10,548 nucleotides of DNA from CALAMD01 sp035301025 (lineage in GTDB: Bacteria; Bacillota; Bacilli; Bacillales; Amphibacillaceae), in assembly GCA_035301025.1 (NCBI GenBank), contig DATGUV010000116.1:1-10548 (forward strand). The letters are read 5' to 3'. Both the position numbers and the translations under genes were made by a program. The notes under the pieces were generated by a model that saw nothing but the letters and a program-made list of their open reading frames with translations, had not been told where the DNA came from and did not search any database. Shown piece after piece: positions 7,085 to 10,548 of the stretch; positions within the stretch are counted from its first letter, which is position 1, and each line of letters begins with the position of its first letter.

Positions 7085-7136
7085 AAAGAATGTACCTTTG
7101 AGCGAAATCAATCCGTTCAATAGGTACATTCTTTTT
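7083..7136. terminator. Bidirectional terminator between gerR and ylbP
   Basis: AAAAAGAATGTACCT (7083-7097) and AGGTACATTCTTTTT (7122-7136) form a perfect 15-bp inverted repeat; the 24-nt loop can add TTGA with TCAA. The ends supply five U residues on either strand, so it should work for both convergent genes. The left arm begins within the gerR TAA stop codon. Confidence 0.92.
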
Positions 7137-7147
7137 CATGCGAAGAA

Positions 7148-7621
7148 TTATGTATGTTCACGAACTCCTTCTGGCATCCAAATTAACGGATTCGCTCCAA
7201 GGTCGCGTTCCATATTATACGATGCCTTCTCAAAACCCATTTTTTTCCAAAATTCATGAGAATTAATACGTGGATTCGTTTTAATTGGCATGTTAAAATC
7301 TTTTGCAAATGAAACGAGAGCTTCACCATACCCTTGTCTTTGAAAATCAGGCAACACTTCTACTTTCCAAAGTTCTAAGTAGTCTTGTGGTGGATTGAAA
7401 AAGTGATCATATTTTTTTGAAACCGTATACAAACTCATGCGAGCAATAAGTCGATCACCGAAGTAAATACCGTAAAATGGTGAATCACTATCATTTTCAA
7501 TCATATTTGTACGTAAATCTTCTAACATAGAAAGTTCTTGGTTTCCATACTCCTTGAATTGTTTAAATTCCTCAAGTGTTTTATAATTAATTCGTAATTT
7601 AGTAATTTTAACATCTTTCAT
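7148..7621 (-). CDS. ylbP: GNAT-family N-acetyltransferase YlbP
   Basis: A 157-residue cytosolic acetyltransferase of the GNAT superfamily, closely resembling B. subtilis YlbP; the substrate is unknown. Segments such as INYKTLEEFKQFKEYG (11-26), ENDSDSPFYGIYFGDRL (42-58) and QDYLELWKVEVLP (79-91) are the parts most like YlbP. The acetyl-CoA pyrophosphate-binding motif A reads FQRQGYGEALV (93-103), fitting Q/RxxGxG/A. FWKKMGF (124-130) is the usual late GNAT helix. The start is ATG at 7621, with AAGGGG about 9 nt upstream on the minus strand. It lies opposite the DUF3397 gene across a 195-nt divergent spacer and shares a terminator with gerR. In B. subtilis the next gene is panE (ylbQ); it is not here. 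Confidence 0.92.
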   Translation of the reverse strand: MKDVKITKLRINYKTLEEFKQFKEYGNQELSMLEDLRTNMIENDSDSPFYGIYFGDRLIARMSLYTVSKKYDHFFNPPQDYLELWKVEVLPDFQRQGYGEALVSFAKDFNMPIKTNPRINSHEFWKKMGFEKASYNMERDLGANPLIWMPEGVREHT

Positions 7622-7660
7622 AGTATCTAACCCCTTCCATCGTATTCAAAGCATGTTGTC

Positions 7661-7722
7661 ATCAATTTCAAAAGGATTTTATGTGAATCGTTGCTTTAAA
7701 AAGGCGCACAAGTGAAATTGAT
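7661..7722. repeat. Separated 10-bp inverted repeat in the divergent spacer
   Basis: ATCAATTTCA (7661-7670) and TGAAATTGAT (7713-7722) are perfect inverted copies 42 nt apart, in the spacer between ylbP and the DUF3397 gene. The right arm overlaps the candidate -35 of the + strand promoter. It could be a pair of operator half-sites or a chance match in AT-rich DNA; no factor is recognised. Confidence 0.3.
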
Positions 7723-7740
7723 TGCTATTACTAGTATAAT
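7712..7740 (+). promoter_or_regulatory. Candidate promoter for DUF3397-bshC
   Basis: A perfect -10 TATAAT (7735-7740) lies 17 nt after GTGAAA (7712-7717), a 4-of-6 match to TTGACA. The predicted start, about 7747, gives a leader of about 70 nt before the DUF3397 gene. The -35 is weak, so this is a candidate only. Confidence 0.45.
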
Positions 7741-7816
7741 ATAAAATTATAAAGAATGATATGAAGAATGTGCCTCTTGGTCATTTCTTTATTGTTCGAT
7801 GACTGGAGTGATGATC

Positions 7817-8206
7817 ATGGTGAGCGCCTTTGGAACAATGGTTGCCTATATTATTAGTTTTTTCATTGCGTTTCCATTTCTATTAACAATTGTGTTGTAT
7901 CTAGGCAATATAATGATTCACGTCCATCCATTAAAAGCATTTCATCGTTCAATGGCGTGGTCAACGTTTTTTTATATATTTTCAGTGATTCAAATGCTAT
8001 CGATGTTCTTTGAAAAATTCTTTATTGGAATCTTTGCTTGTTTATTTTTAATCACTTTATCAGGTCTTATTATCTATCAGTATCGCAAAGGCACGGATAT
8101 TGAACTTAAAAAAGCGAGTCGTATTTTGTGGCGTATATGTTTTTTGCTTTTTAATGGTTTATATTTTGTGCTAGTTTTTTACGGAATTGTTCTTAAGCTA
8201 TATTGA
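7817..8206 (+). CDS. DUF3397-type small integral membrane protein
   Basis: A 129-residue hydrophobic protein with four likely membrane segments (about residues 2-27, 42-61, 65-86 and 105-127) separated by short polar turns. The pattern HPLKAFHRSMAWSTFFYIFSV, followed by YQYRKG and WRICFLLFNGLYFVLVFYG, matches my recollection of DUF3397 proteins, which Bacillaceae encode just before bshC. No function is known. The start is taken as ATG 7817. GGAGTGAT (7805-7812) precedes it with 8 nt from GGAG to the start, whereas the ATG at 7799 has no ribosome site. It is 271 nt from bshC, so co-transcription would need read-through of the hairpin-containing spacer. A bacillithiol-related role is only a guess from position. 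Confidence 0.78.
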   Translation: MVSAFGTMVAYIISFFIAFPFLLTIVLYLGNIMIHVHPLKAFHRSMAWSTFFYIFSVIQMLSMFFEKFFIGIFACLFLITLSGLIIYQYRKGTDIELKKASRILWRICFLLFNGLYFVLVFYGIVLKLY

Positions 8207-8214
8207 ATATATAT

Positions 8215-8434
8215 TTGAGTGAAATTCATACTGACCAAAAATAGCTATCTCACTACTACATGTAGTTTGGAACGACTTAACGGAACTCCATGTACTAGCG
8301 AGGTAGTTTAAAATACGTATTATGAAATGCATTAACTTATCAGAACGAACTACATGTTATGTAGGTATCGTAAAAACTACGTATTACGAAAGTCATAAAT
8401 TTGATAAACAATTCACATGAAAAGTATGGCAGAC
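8215..8434 (+). repeat. Degenerate dispersed repeat upstream of bshC (copies B and C)
   Basis: The spacer holds a segment (B, 8215-8340) related to the one before the crotonase gene, followed by a second partial unit (C, about 8345-8434). B and C share GAACTMCATGT (8284 and 8347) and TATTAYGAAAK (8318 and 8382). C shares the exact GAACTACATGTTAT with copy A. Inverted motifs abound: the 12-bp palindrome ACTACATGTAGT (8255-8266), CTACAT-gtt-ATGTAG (8350-8364), and TCGTAA with TTACGA (8368-8389). The segment contains no reading frame I would call a gene. Read by eye; boundaries are approximate. Confidence 0.5.
8245..8306. other. Long imperfect hairpin in the spacer before bshC
   Basis: Positions 8245-8262 can pair with 8289-8306: 18 positions with two mismatches and one G-U pair, around a 26-nt loop that holds two GGAAC copies. 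The right arm is followed by TTTAAAAT rather than a clean U-run. It may be a weak terminator for the DUF3397 gene, an RNA structure in a bshC leader, or the folded part of a miniature repeat. Confidence 0.4.
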
Positions 8435-8477
8435 TTATGTACAATAGGGATAGCACCGCGTGAGAGGAGTACATACA

Positions 8478-10100
8478 TTGATAGACATTCAACCAATTCA
8501 ATGGAAACAACATAGTAATTTTATTGATGATTATCGCAATCATCATGGACAAGCGACAAACTTTTTTTCATATAAACCATACGAATCCTTAGCATCTCGG
8601 CATGCATACGTCATGAAACAACGCTACCCACGACAACCATTGGTAGATGCCCTTAAACAAATGCATGAAAACTGGGGAGCTCCTGAACATACCTATACAT
8701 ATATTGAAACATTACTTGATGAAGAAAGTACTGTTGTCATTGGTGGTCAGCAGGCCGGTGTCTTAACTGGACCTCTTTATTCGATGAATAAATTAATTTC
8801 AATTATTGCCTATGCGCGTGAACAAGAAAAAACATTAAAAAAACCTGTACTTCCAGTGTTTTGGATTGCTGGTGAAGATCATGATTTTGATGAGATTAAT
8901 CATGTGTTCATTCAAGAGAAAAATGAATTGCATAAACACCGCATCCATCAAATTGTTTCTGAAAAAGCAACCGTCTCTTCAACAAAAATAGATCATGGAA
9001 TTGTTGGGAAGTGGGTAGATGTCGTATTTGCTTCCTTGGCAGAAACCGTGCACATACGGGATGTATATAATATGGTGCATCGATGTTTGCAGGCATCTGA
9101 AACGTATGTGGATTTTTTCGCACGGATGCTATTTGAGTTATTACCAGATGAATCATTTATCTTAATTGATTCAGCAGATCCACGAACTAGGGACATTGAA
9201 AAACCGTTTTTTAAACAATTAATTACGCATCAACAACAAATTGCTACATCTATTTATCATACAGATGTTACTTTTACGCGAGAAGGATATGATTCGATTG
9301 TTGACGTCTCTCCAAATGATGGACATTTATTTTACCATGTAGATGGGGAACGAATATTACTTGAGCGTGATACAAGGAACAACTGGGTTGGGAAACAAGA
9401 TGAAATTTCTTTTACAAATGAGGAACTTCTCCGCATAGCTACAAAAGATCCACATTTACTAAGTAATAATGTAATGACGCGGCCTTTGATGCAAGAAATG
9501 CTTTTTCCCACTTTGGCCTTTGTAGGGGGAAATGGAGAAATTACATATTGGGCTCTTTTGAAAAAGGCTTTTCAAGTTATCGGTTGTGAAATGCCTCCTG
9601 TGATACCGAGATTGTCGTTCACGTATATTGATCAAAAGACTAATCATCTATTGAAAAAATTACATGTGGACGTAACGGACGCGATTGAACATGGTGTCCA
9701 TACTCAACAATTTCATTTTATTCGAAAACAAAGTGTGCCACCTATTGATACGATGATGTCAACATTCAAAAAACAGATTAAACAATTGTATGAACCACTT
9801 CATCAGTTTGCACGTGATATTCGAGGGGACATGGGCGAGTTAGCCGAAAAAAATGAGGAAATTGTCTTAAAGGAACTCACGTACTTACAAAAACGAATAC
9901 AACAAGCAACAGAAGAACAAGTAACCCAGGTGATTGAACAATATGATTTTATAAATACAGTCATTCATCCACATAGAGGTTTGCAAGAACGTGTTTGGAA
10001 TCCGGTTCCACTACTAGTTGGAGAAGGATTAAGTATTTTTGAGAGTCTTTTACAAAAAGACTTTGATTTCAAACAACCTCATTACGCAGTGTATGTATAA
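8478..10100 (+). CDS. bshC: Bacillithiol synthase BshC (cysteine-adding enzyme)
   Basis: BshC is assigned the last step of bacillithiol synthesis, joining L-cysteine to glucosaminyl-malate in the cytosol. Bacillithiol is the main low-molecular-weight thiol of many Firmicutes, used in redox balance and in resistance to fosfomycin and electrophiles. The 540-residue product matches the usual length. Recognisable blocks are VVIGGQQAGVLTGPLYSMNK (86-105), PVFWIAGEDHDFDEINHVF (126-144) and LAFVGGNGEITYWALLKKAF (about 345-365). A Glu/Gln-rich region (about 415-485) is the expected coiled coil, and the protein ends FKQPHYAVYV. The start is TTG 8478: AGGAG (8465-8469) lies 8 nt before it, while the in-frame GTG 8460 precedes that site. 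bshA and bshB are not in the window. In B. subtilis mraZ follows; here the window ends first. A terminator closes the gene. Confidence 0.95.
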   Translation: MIDIQPIQWKQHSNFIDDYRNHHGQATNFFSYKPYESLASRHAYVMKQRYPRQPLVDALKQMHENWGAPEHTYTYIETLLDEESTVVIGGQQAGVLTGPLYSMNKLISIIAYAREQEKTLKKPVLPVFWIAGEDHDFDEINHVFIQEKNELHKHRIHQIVSEKATVSSTKIDHGIVGKWVDVVFASLAETVHIRDVYNMVHRCLQASETYVDFFARMLFELLPDESFILIDSADPRTRDIEKPFFKQLITHQQQIATSIYHTDVTFTREGYDSIVDVSPNDGHLFYHVDGERILLERDTRNNWVGKQDEISFTNEELLRIATKDPHLLSNNVMTRPLMQEMLFPTLAFVGGNGEITYWALLKKAFQVIGCEMPPVIPRLSFTYIDQKTNHLLKKLHVDVTDAIEHGVHTQQFHFIRKQSVPPIDTMMSTFKKQIKQLYEPLHQFARDIRGDMGELAEKNEEIVLKELTYLQKRIQQATEEQVTQVIEQYDFINTVIHPHRGLQERVWNPVPLLVGEGLSIFESLLQKDFDFKQPHYAVYV

Positions 10101-10111
10101 CATACTTCATA

Positions 10112-10123
10112 TTCGTATACGAA
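10112..10123. promoter_or_regulatory. Perfect 12-bp palindrome TTCGTATACGAA
   Basis: TTCGTATACGAA at 10112-10123 is fully self-complementary, lying 11 nt after the bshC stop and before its terminator. It could be a protein-binding site, but I recognise no regulator for it and such a site could arise by chance. Confidence 0.25.
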
Positions 10124-10192
10124 CAAATCATGTATACACCCACTTTTACCATCTTAAATAAGTGACAATTTAATATGAAGATAACTAGTTAC

Positions 10193-10228
10193 AAGGTGAT
10201 TCCAAGGTTCATTTGGAATCACCTTTTT
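10193..10228 (+). terminator. Intrinsic terminator after bshC
   Basis: AAGGTGATTCCAA (10193-10205) pairs perfectly with TTGGAATCACCTT (10213-10225) over 13 bp, with a 7-nt loop. The stem ends in TTTTT (10224-10228). It should end bshC transcription and insulates the repeat array that follows. Confidence 0.95.
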
Positions 10229-10233
10229 AATGT

Positions 10234-10548
10234 CCATCGTACCCGCTACCTGAAAAAATCATTGTTTTGGTCACATTGGAGCGTTCCTCATGCCTGTTAC
10301 CTAAAAAATATCGTTTGTTTGGTCACATTGGCTCGCGCCTCGTACCCATTACCTGAAAAAATCGTAGTTTTGGTCACATTGGATCGTGCCTCATGCCCAT
10401 TACCTGGAAAAATTGTTGTTTTGGTCACATTGGGTCGTTCCTCATGCCCGTTAGCTGAAAAAATCATTGATTCGGTCACATTGGATCGTGCCTCATGCCC
10501 GTTTTCTGGAAAAATTGTTGTTATGGTCACATTGGGTCGTTCCTCATG
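10234..10548. repeat. 51-bp tandem repeat array, running off the right end
   Basis: Five full units and two partial ones fill the region after the bshC terminator. Units start with GGTCACATTGG at 10269, 10321, 10372, 10423, 10474 and 10525, spaced 52, 51, 51, 51 and 51 bp; a left partial covers 10234-10268. The unit continues with TCGTGCCTCATGCCC, then TTACCTGAAAAAAT and a T-rich end. There are no non-repeat spacers, so it is not CRISPR. In the last units variants alternate: the first 24 nt of the units at 10372 and 10474 are identical, as are those at 10423 and 10525. Read on the minus strand, 10530-10297 is open and gives 17-residue repeats like VTKTTIFPGNGHEARSN. That frame begins with a GTG inside a unit and is still open at the window edge. 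Similar arrays occur between genes in Bacillaceae, as far as I recall, and a non-coding array is the safer reading. The 10101-10548 stretch holds no other gene. Confidence 0.92.

Noticed and set aside
7751..7790. Hairpin AAAGAATGA with TCATTTCTTT in the leader of the DUF3397 gene, read as a possible riboswitch or attenuator
   Set aside because: The stem is short and bulged, no U-run follows, and no known riboswitch core is recognisable.
8460..8477. GTG 8460 as the bshC start
   Set aside because: It lies upstream of the AGGAG that serves TTG 8478 and has no ribosome site of its own.
10234..10548. CRISPR array
   Set aside because: The 51-bp units abut one another without unique spacers and no cas gene is present.

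Overview
The window is a piece of low-G+C Firmicutes chromosome, almost certainly from the Bacillaceae. It follows the Bacillus subtilis ylbI-yllA region: coaD (ylbI), ylbJ, ylbL, ylbM (tmcAL), ylbN, rpmF, ylbO (gerR), ylbP and yllA (bshC), with the same relative orientations. Start sites show strong AGGAGG-type ribosome sites with about 8 nt spacing, and four genes use TTG or GTG starts. The genus cannot be fixed by reading. Compared with B. subtilis, ylbK and panE (ylbQ) are absent from their usual places, and a crotonase-family gene sits between rpmF and gerR. A small DUF3397-type membrane gene lies before bshC.

Layout. Positions 1-128 hold a degenerate copy of a GC-rich intergenic repeat known in Bacillaceae. 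coaD (+) is followed by a terminator and the convergent sporulation membrane gene ylbJ (-). The PDZ/Lon-like protease ylbL (+) converges on tmcAL (-) across an 11-bp-stem terminator. A textbook sigma-A promoter at 4641-4669 drives ylbN-rpmF, which ends in a terminator at 5454-5482. The crotonase gene and gerR follow on the + strand. gerR converges on the acetyltransferase ylbP (-) through a perfect 15-bp stem that can act in both directions. DUF3397 and bshC (+) follow, and bshC ends at a strong terminator (10193-10228).

How the genes fit together. This is a housekeeping block: coenzyme A synthesis (CoaD), ribosome assembly (YlbN and L32), wobble modification of elongator tRNA-Met (TmcAL), checkpoint or envelope proteolysis (YlbL) and bacillithiol synthesis (BshC). 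Two sporulation genes of mother-cell type (ylbJ, gerR) are interleaved. There is no sign of a phage, insertion sequence, CRISPR array or defence system.

The less ordinary content is in the spacers. The upstream regions of the crotonase gene and of bshC carry related segments of about 125-220 bp in the same orientation, the second with an extra internal unit and a long imperfect hairpin. The right end (10234-10548) is a 51-bp tandem repeat array with an apparent 102-bp alternating higher-order period. Its minus strand reads as 17-residue repeats and runs off the window. I did not find a convincing new multi-gene system; the spacer repeats are the best candidates for undescribed structure.
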